A stretch of 64,000 bases of DNA from Diphasiastrum complanatum (GCA_029204225.1 CM055095.1:22388006-22452005); one strand, 5' to 3'. Counted from the stretch's first letter, positions 23,395 through 37,945 are shown. The notes: a model not told the origin generated them from the sequence alone. Program-made: numbers and translations.

Positions 23395-23790
23395 CATAAT
23401 GACCTTTTTTGTGGCTGGACTGGTATGGCTCAAATACTGAGTTGGTGGTTGAGGACCTTTCATCATAGATGCGTGCAGGTTTGAGTTTACCCGTTGAATC
23501 AATGGTGACAGAATTGTCACAATTTTCAAAAGTGACTCGGCCTTTGCTCCAGTCACGAATGACTCGTGCATTGGTGAGCCATGGACGACCAAGTAGTAAT
23601 TCATAAGAATAGGCATTATTGGGAATATCAAGTGCTACGAGATCAACAGAAAACTTGAGACCTCCTAGTTTGATCAGCACGTGTGGAAGGAAACTGGTAG
23701 GTCGGACCACACTTTGATCAGCCATCCGAAGCTGACAAGTGGGTTTGGGTAGCTTGTCTCTCAGATTCCATTCTATCATGAGGGATTTTT
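23395..23790 (-). repeat. Second copy of the element F retropepsin segment
   Basis: It matches 20180-20585 in the same orientation with few differences, including the block encoding YELLLGRPWLTNARVI. The LTR array therefore sits between two direct copies of this segment, about 3.2 kb apart. It begins directly at the break in LTR3. Confidence 0.85.
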
Positions 23791-23984
23791 GCGCTTTACA
23801 AGTGCATAATAACAAGGAAGGCCCACATCAATGGTTCCTCTTGGTCTCCGATTATGTGTCACCATTAGTCCAAAATACCTCTATGGAAGTTGAGTACAAA
23901 TGAGACAAAGTAAATGAGAGGTATACCTAAGAATGACAAGAAGTTCCTAAACTACAGGGATTAGTTAACTACAATTTATGACTA

Positions 23985-25480
23985 TTGACGTCAAATCAAC
24001 CTCGAGTGTACAAATACGGGCAACAAAAGAGTATTTGGGCAATAACTGTGGTCCAATCACAATCATTCGTATTGCTCGGCGGGATTTTTGAAATCACCAA
24101 AATTTGGCCGGGAAAGACAAAAGCAATTTTTGTCCGTCAACCATTGTTACAATTCGTCACAGATGGACACCATTGATTGGGCCACTTAAGCGTTGAAAGC
24201 GTGTGAAGTAAGAAAAAGCATCTTGACAAAGGGCCCATTTTGAGTTCTAATATCCCCTAAAGAAAGAATTCAAGCAATTTGCTAAGACACAAACTAGTCA
24301 AAAGCTCAAGGCCCTTCGCACAAATAGTGGGAGAGAATATTTGTCAGATGAAATGTCTGACTACTTATCATCATGCGACATTCATTATCAGTTCACCACC
24401 AACTACACACCACAACAGAATGAAGTAGCCGTATCTTTAAGTTGAAGCTCAATCTAGATGGTTAGATAGCCAAATAAAAGCTCGACTAGTCATCAAAGGA
24501 TATGAAAAAATTTATGGGATTGACTACATTGAGACATTTAGTCCAGTAGTAACACTTCAGTCAATTCGATCATTACTTGCTATTGCAGTTGCTGAAGATT
24601 TGGAAGTTCACTAGATGGATGTCCAGACAACGTTTTTGAAAAAATATATTCAAGAAGACATCTATATCATCAAGCCGAAGGTTATGTCCTTCAAGCCCAA
24701 GAACCCAATGTATGTAAGTTGCAGAAGGCTCTCTACGGGCTAAAGCAAGCTCCAAGGGCCTGGTTCGATAGAATCAATCGATTTTTGTTGCAACACAACT
24801 TTACTTCAAGTTCTACCGACTCTAATGTTTATCTCAAGCATAGAGTTTCAAGCTATGTTAAAATAGCTCTTTACGTTGATGACTCTCTGATCATCAACAA
24901 TTCGAATCAGTTACTACAAGAGACAAAGTCTCTATTGTCAAAGGAATTCAAAATGACCGATTCAGGCCCAGTACATTATCTCCTCGGGATCGAGATAACT
25001 AGAGATAGAGCAAACAGAAGGATCACAATAAGCCAAGAAAGATATCTAGCTAGTGTACTCTACATATATGGCATGGAAGATTGCAAGTCAACTGACTCAC
25101 CTATGGATCCATGATTCAAACTATCAAAAGACATGCACCCAAAGACTGAAGCAAAGAAAAAGAAGATGTGCAAATATCCCTATCAATCGATAGTCAAATC
25201 GATTATGTATGCCATCGTCTGCACTCGACCCAATCCTATACAGTCAGCGCACTACTGTCACAATATATGATGAATCTCGGCCTACCTCATTGGAAAGCTC
25301 TATCGAGAGCATTAAGATACATTCAAGCCACGAAAGCATTGTGCTCTGTGCTATAATGGAAATACAGAGGATGCTCTAACTCTTAATGTTTATTCCGACT
25401 CTGATTGGGCTGGAGACATGGACACGCAAGACTCTCCCTCTACTCTACCCAATACAAACTACGCCATGTGTTCACTATGT
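23985..25480 (+). mobile_element. Broken Ty1/copia element G
   Basis: Plus-strand remnants lie in copia order. The GAG-pre-integrase block (LGHLSVESV) is near 24175. An integrase part is at 24250-24430 (LRTNSGREYLSDEMSDYLSS). Reverse transcriptase starts near 24460 (KARLVIKGYEKIYGIDY) and continues through 24719-25114 (LQKALYGLKQAPRAWFDRIN, LYVDDSLI, HYLLGIEITRD). The RNase H start (YSDSDWAGDM) is near 25390-25430. The element is broken in many places and most of the integrase is absent. No LTR pair was found. Confidence 0.8.
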
Positions 25481-25560
25481 AGTAACTGCACCACTTCATG
25501 ACTGTTACCTACATAGTTCACACTAAACGGACAATTGTAATCTTCATGACCGCCGCAACT

Positions 25561-26193
25561 GATGTATGAATATACACAATAAAACAGTTGACCAATATAT
25601 AATACAATACAAGTATACGATAAGAGAAGAGTCGAAGATTAATCAAAGATCAGCGGAAGCATGAATCAGAGTTCCTCTGTGAATTCCATTTTATTAGACT
25701 ATCTGATTCCATAGAATATGAGATCATTAGAGAGAGTGAAAGTAATTCTAGATGTAGAGATATTATTCAATCTATAATCAACATAGTAGGATTACAACAC
25801 ATAGTGCACTAGTACTATGTGATCTGATCGTTGTTACTACAACAAGCTAATATACAGATTCTCAATTTCTTTATGTGTGTTTACACCAATGAATGCTTTC
25901 TGATAACTTCTTTCTCTTCTATTGATACTCGTTCCCACAATTCATAATAGAATATTTTATTCAAAGAAAACAGGGTTGTAATAGATGCCTAACTGTATTG
26001 CTACCTTCATGGTTGTCTCAAACACCTAGAAAGATATTATCTAAGAAATAGTGTGAATCAACAATTTGTGTAGATCCTGTAATAATTTGACGTTGAGTTT
26101 TCTCTTCTTTGGATTTTACATTAAGAGTGGTATTAAAGCTAGTATAAATTATTCCCTAAAGCCTGTACCACTCCAACAAGTGGTATTAGAGCC
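25561..26193 (+). other. Possible LTR followed by a primer-site-like motif
   Basis: TGGTATTAGAGCC at 26181-26193 is one base from the plant initiator-Met primer site. It follows CTCCAACA, which would be a fitting LTR end. A start at TGATGTATG (25561) would give an LTR of about 618 bp, but no second copy exists in the window to confirm it. The next stretch, 26194-26640, holds no recognisable coding domain. Confidence 0.35.
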
Positions 26194-26647
26194 AACAAAT
26201 AAACTATTAGAATCCAACACATGAAACTTAGCAACTTAGACTTTGGGCCTTCCATATTATTTTATTTACATGGCCCAAGTCTATTTTATTCCATGGTACA
26301 ATATTTTACAGTGCTCATTGGGTTACGGGCTTATGCTCATAGGATGCCACAACCCTCACACATATTTTTCTAATTCTCTATTTATGTTTGGACCACTTAT
26401 TTATGGACAAATAATACCCACAAGATGGCCCCCCACCTAAAGTAATGCCAGTCTCTCGACACTTGAGCTAGGGTGAAGTTCTAGACTCACGACGCCTCTT
26501 TATTATGTGGCTTGTCACTTGTTCCATAAATTTCAACCGGGCCACACTGCGGTTGACATGGATGAGTGCCTCCGAGCCACATTGGGAGATCCACATTTGG
26601 AATCTCATAGGCCATGGTTCGCCGATTAGGGCTGCTCTATGATACAA

Positions 26648-27495
<848 letters not shown>

Positions 27496-27539
27496 TTTAC
27501 CATTTCTTAGCAAAATTGGTGCATTCTAAGCGCCCTCTA

Positions 27540-29340
27540 ATCGCACCCCACCATGAGCTAATAAATGTGAAAAATTTGACTCCAATGATGCACCCTGCAC
27601 GTTTTTCCAGCAGACTATAATTTTTGATAGATTTGCCTTCTTTCTAGCTTTTCTCATAGCTTGTTCAGTGCTTCTTCAAGATGATTGTTGCTCCTAGGTC
27701 GCCCTCCTGTAAGTTGAATACAGTTATTTGCCTCAATTGAAAAATTTGAGAGTTATTTTCGGTCCCCTGGAATGTTAATAATGTTTGTGTTGACATTCCA
27801 CTGGGGAAAACCTGCCAAAGAGGTTGCTTAGCGGGCTCGCTTGTCCACCGTGGGCTATTTCTCTCTCCATAAAATCTATAAATATCTTGTTTCATTGTTT
27901 ATTTTAAAAATAAGCAAGCTTAGAGCTAATGAAAGAGTGCTTAAAACTAAAGTCACTCTTGTTTGGCCATATTTAAAAAGTGTTAAGGTTTAGGAAATAT
28001 TATTTTGGAAAGTCTATTCTTGTCACTTTCATGACTTGGGTAGTTGCTTTTCTTAATGATATTTAGAAACGGTGTGCATTGTTGGGTCATTATCTCTATG
28101 TTTGAGATGAATTGGCTCTCAATTTCACATCAGTAGAGTCTTATTTTCTTGTTTCAACCAAGATTTATGTAGGGTCCATAAAATATTACCTTGGAAAGTC
28201 TGTTCTTGTCAACTTCATGACTTGGATAGTCACTTTTCTTGTGCATTTTATCTTCAATAAATACATAGGAAATGCTTCATATCCTCTACCTCAAAACTTC
28301 CAAGATGCTGCGGAATCTTAAGTTATGATTGCTTATATACATGCCTGAGCATGACTCAAAGTCTCAAACTGATGCTGAATTTAGTGCTTGTGAAAAAATT
28401 TCAAGGCAGCTTTCCAAGAATCCTTGAAAAAATCCTGCTACACAAAAATTCTATAATAAAATCTATGAATCTGAATCACTTACGGTGGTAAGTCATTGGA
28501 TTTGAGCTTATAATTCAGCCTGACAAAATTTACGGATTGTTTTTGCAGTGAATATCTTAATTGGCATGTTGCATGACTTGCATGTGGACACCATCAACTA
28601 ATGAATACAACAAGGATAGGAAACTTTATCTGAAGCTTATAAAGCAGAGCGCATAGAACCTAGATAATCATGTACATGGACTAGACACTCTTTCATAAAC
28701 TTTAGATCCAAGGGTATCTAAGGGCCAGTCACTACGTCCATGTATCAAGTTTACCTATATCCTAAAAAACATAGCTATAGACATAAGGTCATCAAATACA
28801 AGCGTTTACTGGATGAACTTAAGCAAAAGTGTTGATGAATTAAGACATGTCTTTCTACTCACCTGATGATGGGAATATGCATTGTAAAGATGCCAAAATG
28901 AGCAGAGATTACCTCTTGGATATACGTAAACCACAGTTATGATCAAGCTTAGATTTCATTTAGAGTGAAGAATTACTATTGGACCTTGAAACAAGAGATT
29001 ATATTTACCTTACTGACCAATCATGATATTAATAATTAGACAAAATATCTCTGCTGCGATTTCATTATTCAACATAATACCTGAATCCAGCATAAGCCAT
29101 GATGAACACTTCCTTCAAATCATAATATCTGAGATAAAAAATGTTGGTAAGAAATTTGTTACTAAAGAAACGTATAATATATGTACTGAACTCTTTTTTT
29201 TTTTTTTATCTCAGATAGCCACCGCCTGCAATCTTTCCAATCACAAGTAAAATCAAAGACAAAAATGTGTGCCAAGCGAAGCAATTTCTGCATACCTTTC
29301 AACAACAACAACAAGAAAATGATAATAATAATGTCATGAG
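27540..29340. other. Region without a recognised gene
   Basis: No known domain is seen on either strand. A segment of about 60 bp at 27988-28050 recurs imperfectly at 28176-28241 (AGTCT-TTCTTGTCA-CTTCATGACTTGG), so an old small tandem duplication is present. Short coding-like scraps near 28340-28420 (ending in DAEFSACEK) might be retroelement debris but could not be assigned. Confidence 0.6.
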
Positions 29341-29453
29341 CATGAGAGTGTTCTGGATTTCATTGAATTTTTTGCATCTATCATCAATTTTTTTTTGAAA
29401 AACAATGCTAGTATTATAGACATGTCACAAGGTGTTTTATATGTTATTTGGAA

Positions 29454-30596
<1,143 letters not shown>

Positions 30597-31315
30597 TGGT
30601 ATCAGAGCCAAGTACAAGAGCATAAGCCATTGATCTAATGCAAATCCATTTTTAGCAAGTTTTGGTGCTAAAAGCTAGTATTGAGAAGGCAAGCTAGAAT
30701 CTTGATTTTGGTGAGGAGATTTGATCCCAAACTTGGTAGGGGTCCAAATCTGTACTGTCCACATGTGTGGGCACCTCTGAACCTGCATTTAATGCATGGT
30801 ATTCATTTGATCCAAAAAAATTCAATTTGTGAGTTGTTGGTGTAATTTTTGGTGGAGATCCTAGAATAATCTACCAAGATCATTTGCCATTGATTAGATT
30901 TGAATTTGTTTCATGGAATCTAATTAATCTAGGCTGAGTTCAAGTCCTCTTAAGGTTAAAAACAGGTCTTGAAAGTACACCAAGAAGGAAGAAAGAGATT
31001 AAGTCATTTTTTTGTCCAAAAACAGCCAAAATTGGCAAGATTTGATTGTAAGTAGATTTCACATCATCTTATCTTCATTCCAACTTTGTGAGGGAGTGCT
31101 AGAACTGAGATTATAAGTCCATTTGTTGGATTAGAAATCTAATTTGAGTGAAAAACTACAAGAGAGAGACCTTAGTGAGTTTCTAGAGACAATCAAATCC
31201 ATATGTCCATTTGTTGGATTAGAAATCAAATTTGAGTGAAACACTGCAAGTGTGAGACCTTTGTGAGTTTCAAGTCAATCAAATCTATTTCTTGTTTGTA
31301 GAAGTCACTAGTAAG

Positions 31316-32794
31316 ATGGGATCTACTGGAGCATACCTTCTAGAAGCTAGTGAGAGGTTTAATTCTACAAATTATGCTATTTGGAAGGTTAGAATGGAGT
31401 CACTCTTGGTGTTCCAAGACTTTTATGAGTTCTTGATTGAAGATGAAGATGAACCTCTAGGTGCACAGGAGTTAGCTAGATACAAGAAGAGATCTAGGCT
31501 TGCACTTCATTGTGTGAAGATGAATGTGAGCAATGATTTGTTGAGAGAAGTATCAGCTTGTACTAATGCTAAAGAGGCTTGGGAGTGTTTAAAATCAATC
31601 TATGAGTCTAGCAACACTTCTAGAGTTCTTATGCTTAGAAATAAAATTTTGCAAAGCATGAGGAGAAGTGAGGAGAGTGCACAGGATTATGTACTCAGAA
31701 TCAAGTCTCTAAATAGGGAGTTGGCTTCCATTGGAGAGCAGATTCATGATGGAGAGCTTGTACAAATTGTCCTTAATGGTCTAGGAGATGACTTTGCAAA
31801 TTTGGTCCAAAGTTTTGCCATCCAAGACACTTTGCCAACTATAGAAAAACTTCACAATGTATTAGTGGCTGAAGAGTGTAGGATGCTCCATGCAAAATCT
31901 AGGATGAGTTCCTTGTCATTGCAAGATGGTGATGAGAAAGCCAATTTCTCATTCAAGGGCAAAAAGAAGACCAATGGAAAGAAGAAGCATCCAAAGGAGG
32001 CTAAAGAAGAGGATGATGCATCAAGCTCAAAGGACAAGTCAAAGCAAAAATGCATCTTTTGTGGAAGGAAGGGGCATTATGCATCTGAATGCTACAAGAG
32101 GCTAAGAGCACAAGTGGAGGAGGACAAACAAGGAAACCTTGCAAAGGAGGAGGAGGAGGATGAAGTAGATGTATTCTTGATGGCATCTACATCCTCACCA
32201 ACAAGCAATAGCAATTCAAGAGACAATTGGTGGATCAACAGTGGGGCTAGCTCTCACATGTCTTGTGAAAAGGACTTTTTCTCAACCTTACACTCTTTCA
32301 ATGATGCTAAAAAGTTTGTCTTTACTGCAAATGATGAAGAGTGTAGGATAGATGTTGTTGGCACCATCTCTTTGTATCTAGAATCCTCAAAATGCATGGA
32401 TTTAGAAAATGTCCTTTATGTACCATCAATCACCAAGAATATGCTTAGTGTTGGTCTACTCTTAGAAAGTGGTTTGGATGTCCACTTTAAGCATGGTGTT
32501 TGCTTCATCTTGAAGAATGATGTTTGCATTGCAAAGGGATTTAAACATGGAAGATTGTTTAAGTTGGAAGCTAGTGTTGCTTTTGAAAGAATGAGCTTGG
32601 CAAAGGAGGAGATCACTCAAGAGGAGATCTTGGCAAAGTGTGATCTTGCTTGCATATCAAAAGGAGGAAGATCTAGAGGATCAGCCTCAAAGCATGAGAG
32701 TTCCAAGGGAGTCCTCAATGACAATGGCCGAGTCATCAAATTGCATGCAAATTGTCCATTCAAGTGTCTATTACTTTGTATGACAAGACAATGA
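31316..32794 (+). CDS. Gag-like protein of element I
   Basis: A single open frame of about 490-500 codons; the upstream ATG at 31292 is possible, but MGSTGAYLLEASERF at 31316 fits copia gag starts better. Domain order: gag N-terminal domain about residues 10-60, UBN2-type helical region to about 210, a Lys-rich linker with KGKKKTNGKKKHPKE, the zinc knuckle near residue 255, an acidic Glu-rich stretch, and a protease-like and post-protease segment at the C-terminal end. In the family this protein forms the virus-like particle that packages element RNA. As part of a retroelement fossil it is recorded only as a part of element I. Confidence 0.8.
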   Translation: MGSTGAYLLEASERFNSTNYAIWKVRMESLLVFQDFYEFLIEDEDEPLGAQELARYKKRSRLALHCVKMNVSNDLLREVSACTNAKEAWECLKSIYESSNTSRVLMLRNKILQSMRRSEESAQDYVLRIKSLNRELASIGEQIHDGELVQIVLNGLGDDFANLVQSFAIQDTLPTIEKLHNVLVAEECRMLHAKSRMSSLSLQDGDEKANFSFKGKKKTNGKKKHPKEAKEEDDASSSKDKSKQKCIFCGRKGHYASECYKRLRAQVEEDKQGNLAKEEEEDEVDVFLMASTSSPTSNSNSRDNWWINSGASSHMSCEKDFFSTLHSFNDAKKFVFTANDEECRIDVVGTISLYLESSKCMDLENVLYVPSITKNMLSVGLLLESGLDVHFKHGVCFILKNDVCIAKGFKHGRLFKLEASVAFERMSLAKEEITQEEILAKCDLACISKGGRSRGSASKHESSKGVLNDNGRVIKLHANCPFKCLLLCMTRQ

Positions 32795-33520
32795 AATGGG
32801 ATGCTTTGAAATCTACATTTGTTGTTGATAAAGGTCATAAAAGATGAAACATCATTTGTATTGGAAATCTTTGGGTCCACATGCTTTGAGCATGATCATT
32901 CCAATGTAAGGACCAAAGATTATCCTATTTCAATGATAGGAATAATGGTAGTGTTTTGCTCTTCAAGTAGAGATTGTAGAATCTACTTGTTTTTAGCCAA
33001 AGAATTTGTCACTGGTGGAAATGTGATCTTTCAAGAGTGGAAGATTTGTAAACTTGAAGAAGCACCTTTGGATCAACACCTTATTCAATTCATTGATGGT
33101 TTGGAGTCAAGTCAAGTGGAGGAGCAAGCTCAAGACCTGAGGACTCCAAGAAGAACCTTGAGTATCAAGATGGAGCCATCTAGGCTCAATCATATGGATC
33201 AAGCAAGACAAGTTGTCTTTGGCAACATTATTTATGCACTTAATATTTTAATTGATGTATCTTCAAGTGCACAAAATGCCTTGGAATCCATGGCTTGGCA
33301 TGATGCTTAGTTTTGAAGTGTGCTACATGTATATAGACACATTTATGGAACATCTTGTAAGGGATCCTCTAAGAGGTGGTGAAAGATCCTTCATGGACAT
33401 CATTCTCTATTGGAGTCTCAAAAGTTCCTTCTTTGTAGCTGGATTTTTTAGACACTTCTAAAAGCTTTCATTGATCTATCAAGAGAGTTGTAAATAGATC
33501 AAGCTAAATTTGAGGAGGAG

Positions 33521-34331
<811 letters not shown>

Positions 34332-34439
34332 TAATAGACTCTATTGAATTATTTGTTTGGATTTAGGGTTTTTGTAAGTAAGTGTTAAAAATGCTTTTAT
34401 TAATTAAAGTATTAAAATGATGATCTCAATTCAAAAATT

Positions 34440-34695
34440 CATAACTTCAAAAAAAATTTAATCTTTGAGCTGATTCCAACAAATATATGCATGATAATAT
34501 TTGATTTTAGTTTGATTGAGATTTTTAAATTTCCTATTTAGATAGATGAAGTTTTACGGCTTTTACCAAATTTCTTAACTTTCTTTCAAGTTAAATATCT
34601 TCTAAGTCTGAGCTCAGATTCAAGCGATGTAGAATGCAATATTGCTCTATTTTTTGACTTCTTTGCATTGACTATATGGATGATTAGTTTAAAGT
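34440..34695 (+). repeat. Duplicated segment, copy 1 (partner 35590-35826)
   Basis: It matches 35590-35826 in direct orientation with moderate divergence. Shared phrases include GATAGATGAAGTTTTACGGC and TTGACTATATGGATGATTAG. In the partner the frame is open and coding-like (FSLTEIFKDPIQIDEVLRLL), so the repeat may derive from a gene exon. The protein is not recognised. Confidence 0.85.
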
Positions 34696-34774
34696 ATTTC
34701 TATAGTGTGATCCATAATGAGTTTAAAGTATTTTGAATGAAGATATAATCCATCGAATTATTTTGGGTTAATAC

Positions 34775-35320
34775 CTTCAAAGCAGCAATAAGATCCTTCT
34801 CTTGCTTCTCGGATATAGTGTAAACCTGCAATGTAGTAAGACAAGTTTTGAATCCTAGATATGAGTGCCACAAATAAAGACATGCATAGAATTCTAATAG
34901 GTTGAAAATGTTAGATGGAACGTCAAACAGTTGCGTTTTACCCTTTTGTCAACAGTCCATAATATCCTTCGGTGCACGTAAATTCATTGAGAAATCAGAG
35001 TTACAAGATGTAATTAAGAAACTCTCCGAGGAGAAGATTGAAATTATTTACCTCAAAGATTAAAATGGTCTTTACTTTGAGGCACTGAGAGAATTTAAGC
35101 TCGCTGGCAAAACATAAGAAGTCTATCAACAACTAGTTGTGCTGCAAAATGAGCTGGTTTTTTTTGCTTTAGCAATGCCGATATCGCGCCTTTTTTGAGA
35201 AGATGGGGGGCTTTATCATTATAGCGAAAATCATTAACCACATTAATCCATGTTTCATCACCAATCTTTGATAAAATAAACGTTATTAATGAGCTAAATA
35301 ACATTGAGTTATCCAATTTT
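34775..35320 (-). pseudogene. Unrecognised minus-strand gene fragment
   Basis: On the minus strand, 35316-35098 encodes SKIGDETWINVVNDFRYNDK and continues with LLKKGAISALLKQKKPAHFA to a stop. 34830-34760 encodes YTISEKQEKDLIAALKVL after a possible acceptor. Both read like host exons of a soluble, helical protein, but I do not recognise the family and no complete gene is present. They lie between the two copies of the 240-bp duplication and 0.9 kb from a Helitron helicase fragment. Capture by a Helitron is possible but unproven. Confidence 0.35.
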
Positions 35321-35589
35321 TAGACTTTGCATTTACTAGCTTAGGCCAACATCATAGTGAGTCTGATTCTCTTGACTATTTCCTTAAATTTGTTCACGCT
35401 TGATATCTTTGTCACTGGGGTAATCTCTAAACTATGCATCTATGATACATACATTAGTACATAACTATATATTATAAATATAATCAAAGTTGTCGTGCAC
35501 ATTCCAAAACGCGTCCCGGAACATGTTTCGGGATTTTGTCTCGGAACGTGACCCCGAAATGCATTTTTTTTTTAAATATGGGTGTCAAA

Positions 35590-35826
35590 AAACTACTCTT
35601 CGAGCTGATTCCAGCAAGTATATGCATGACATATTTGATTTCAGTTTGACTGAGATTTTTAAAGATCCTATTCAGATAGATGAAGTTTTACGGCTTTTAT
35701 GGAATTTCTTAACTTTTTTTCAAAGTAAATATTTTTTAACTATGTTCTCCGATTCAAGTGATGTAGAAAGCAACATCACTCTATTTTTTGAGTTCTTTGC
35801 ATTGACTATATGGATGATTAGTTTAA
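35590..35826 (+). repeat. Duplicated segment, copy 2
   Basis: Partner of 34440-34695. It is preceded at 35498-35570 by a block rich in CGGAAC/GTTCCG-type words (CCAAAACGCGTCCC, CTCGGAACGTGACC), which may be the subterminal part of a DNA transposon. The open frame 35490-35834 runs through both and is probably a chance fusion. Confidence 0.8.
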
Positions 35827-36149
35827 ATATTTAGTTTTTAATGTGACCCATAATCAGGTATATAGGCCTGTTTTCTTTTCTCAGATTAAATTGATACAAA
35901 AAGCCTAATTACTCAATTCTAAGTGAGCTAACCAAAATTTATGTGGTTGTACATATTCTGAATCATTGATTTTGGACCCAAAAAAGGTGAGTTAGGCCTG
36001 TCACCTTAGAATACTTTCACTATTGTCTGTAGCATCAAAATTAAAATTCATATAAAGAAGATATTCAAGCCAATAACGTGCGAGACCATTTCTGTGAGTC
36101 AGGTTTTGGTAGACAGAGTTGTTCTTGATGTGGAGTCACACATGTAGGC

Positions 36150-36660
36150 AACTGGGAAGTTGTTGGTGAATTTTGGATTTAGGGTCCCCGATGTTGATTT
36201 TGGTTCATCTCCATTGTTTCACGAGGAGATGTTTGTCGACGAGAACCCTTCAGAGGTTGAAGTTGACATCGAGAGATTGAACGTGGATCAACGAAAGATT
36301 TTCAACCGTGTAGTACGTGAGCATGTTGTTCGGAGAGTGGGTGGAGTGTTTCTTGTAGATGGCCCGGGTGGTACAGGCAAGACGCACCTGTATAGTGTCA
36401 TGTTGTCGTGCATGCATGCACAAGGGTGGATAGCATTGACAGTTGCATCGTGTGGGATTGCTGCACTGTTGATGAAAGGTGGTAGGACCACACACTCTTG
36501 ATTTAAAAATCCTCCGACGGAATTGAATGAGAGCTCGACATGCAACATCTTTGAGCGATCTGCGTTAGGTACACTTTTGATGTCATGTCAACTGATCATA
36601 TGGGATGAGGCTCCCATGGTGTCTAAGTATGCTATAGAGTGTGGATGGAGTGGTGAGGTA
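36150..36660 (+). pseudogene. Helitron PIF1-type helicase fragment
   Basis: The frame 36160-36500 encodes LNVDQRKIFNRVV, then VDGPGGTGKTHLYSVML (Walker A, GPGGTGKT near residue 70), then IALTVASCGIAALLM-GGRTTHS. After a TGA where the family has an Arg codon (HSRFKIP), the same frame continues with STCNIFERSALGTLL and LIIWDEAPM, the Walker B motif. These are signature motifs of the helicase half of plant Helitron RepHel proteins. The fragment covers only the first motifs, and no Rep domain or Helitron ends (TC...CTRR with hairpin) were seen. It is a dead remnant of a rolling-circle DNA transposon. Confidence 0.85.
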
Positions 36661-37500
36661 CACTCAGAACATTGTGTATTCAGAAGTGTTGTAGTAGTAA
36701 GTTTGATGTGATGTTTATGGTTTATGGTTTCAAGATGCAAGGTATAGTTAGAGTTAGAGCTAGGGTTAGACTTAGCATTTGGAATGTAGCTTGCTCAAAA
36801 ATTGTCTACTATTTCAATGCTCACCTAATTTTCATCTACCAAATTTTTCTTGCACAATTTTCACTCAGAGAAATGACAATTTCCTTCAGCAACTTTCTCA
36901 CACAACACATGGTAATAACTATTTGGTGTATAGTCTGATAGTAGCCTGAATTACCACCCAGATATAATAATCTGTCATCATCAAACTTCAACATAAAAGA
37001 TTAGTAAGAAAGAAAACCAAATTTAAATGTGAAAGAGGTTACAAGCCTCAAAAGAACTTACAGGAATTCAAAAATTGCATTCAAATTCCAGTCCATGTAA
37101 GATGGAAAACAACACATTCAAATTTGATATGGAACGATTCAGAAAATTCATAATTTTTCCAAGTCATTGTATCATTTCGCGAGTTAATGTATATTTTTTG
37201 AGTCTTTCTATATTTTCGATACAATAAATTTTGATACTGTCGGTTAAAAATCCAACCCATGACGCAGTGTTAACAGTCCGCCTACTTTGTACATTCAAAG
37301 GCGGTTGTAATAAATGTAGGAGATCGTTGGCCGTCCTTTGCTCCTCAACCCCTTCCCCGAAAAATGCGACACTGCCTCCCATTTTAGGCAAATGCTCAGT
37401 CTCAAATCCATTCAATAATGAGCATCTGGAAAGTTGTATGTACTTATATAGAAACTAGAAAAAGAAAACATAAATTTTTGAGTAGAAGATCGAAAAGCTC
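36661..37500. other. Region without a recognised gene
   Basis: AT-rich sequence. A short patch near 36745-36770 (GTTAGAGTTAGAGCTAGGGT) resembles a few telomere-like words but is not a telomere array. A minus-strand frame at 37415-37164 is open but matches nothing I know. Confidence 0.5.
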
Positions 37501-37504
37501 TAGT

Positions 37505-37945
37505 GTCGAATTTTTTTGACCCAAAGATCGAAATTCAGAATCAGAATTTTTCGATACCGGATCAACTCAAAAAATCCGTAATTTTTCGATACCTAAAATC
37601 AAAAAAATTTGATATCCAAAATCAGAATTTTTCGGAACGCGGTCGACTCGAAAAATTTGTAATTTTTCGATACCCAAAATTAGAATTTATTGATATGGGA
37701 CCGACTCAAAAAATTTGTAACTTTTTTATACCCAAAATCAGAATTTTTCAATACCCAAAATCAGAATTTTTTGATACCCAAAATTTGTAATTTTTCAATA
37801 CCCAAAATCAAATTTTTTCGATCCCCAAAATCAAAATTTTTCGATACCCAAATCGGACTTTTTTGATACCCAAAATCAAATTTTTTTGATACGGGATCGA
37901 CTTGAAAACTTTGTAATTTTTTGGATACCCAAAATCAGACGTCCA
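37505..37945. repeat. AT-rich minisatellite, unit about 22 bp
   Basis: About twenty imperfect units of the form ATACCCAAAATCAGAATTTTTCG run head to tail. A second unit type containing GACTCGAAAAATTTGTAA is mixed in at about 37560, 37640, 37700 and 37890. Frames across it (for example 37503-37790 with repeated PK-QNQNF) are products of the repeat. Confidence 0.9.

Noticed and set aside
36740-36775. Telomere-like words (GTTAGAGTTAGAGCTAGGGTTAG)
   Set aside because: Only three or four degenerate units; too short and irregular to be an interstitial telomere.
37503-37790. 95-codon frame with repeated PK-QNQNF motifs
   Set aside because: The periodicity is that of the underlying 22-bp minisatellite; several frames are open for the same reason.
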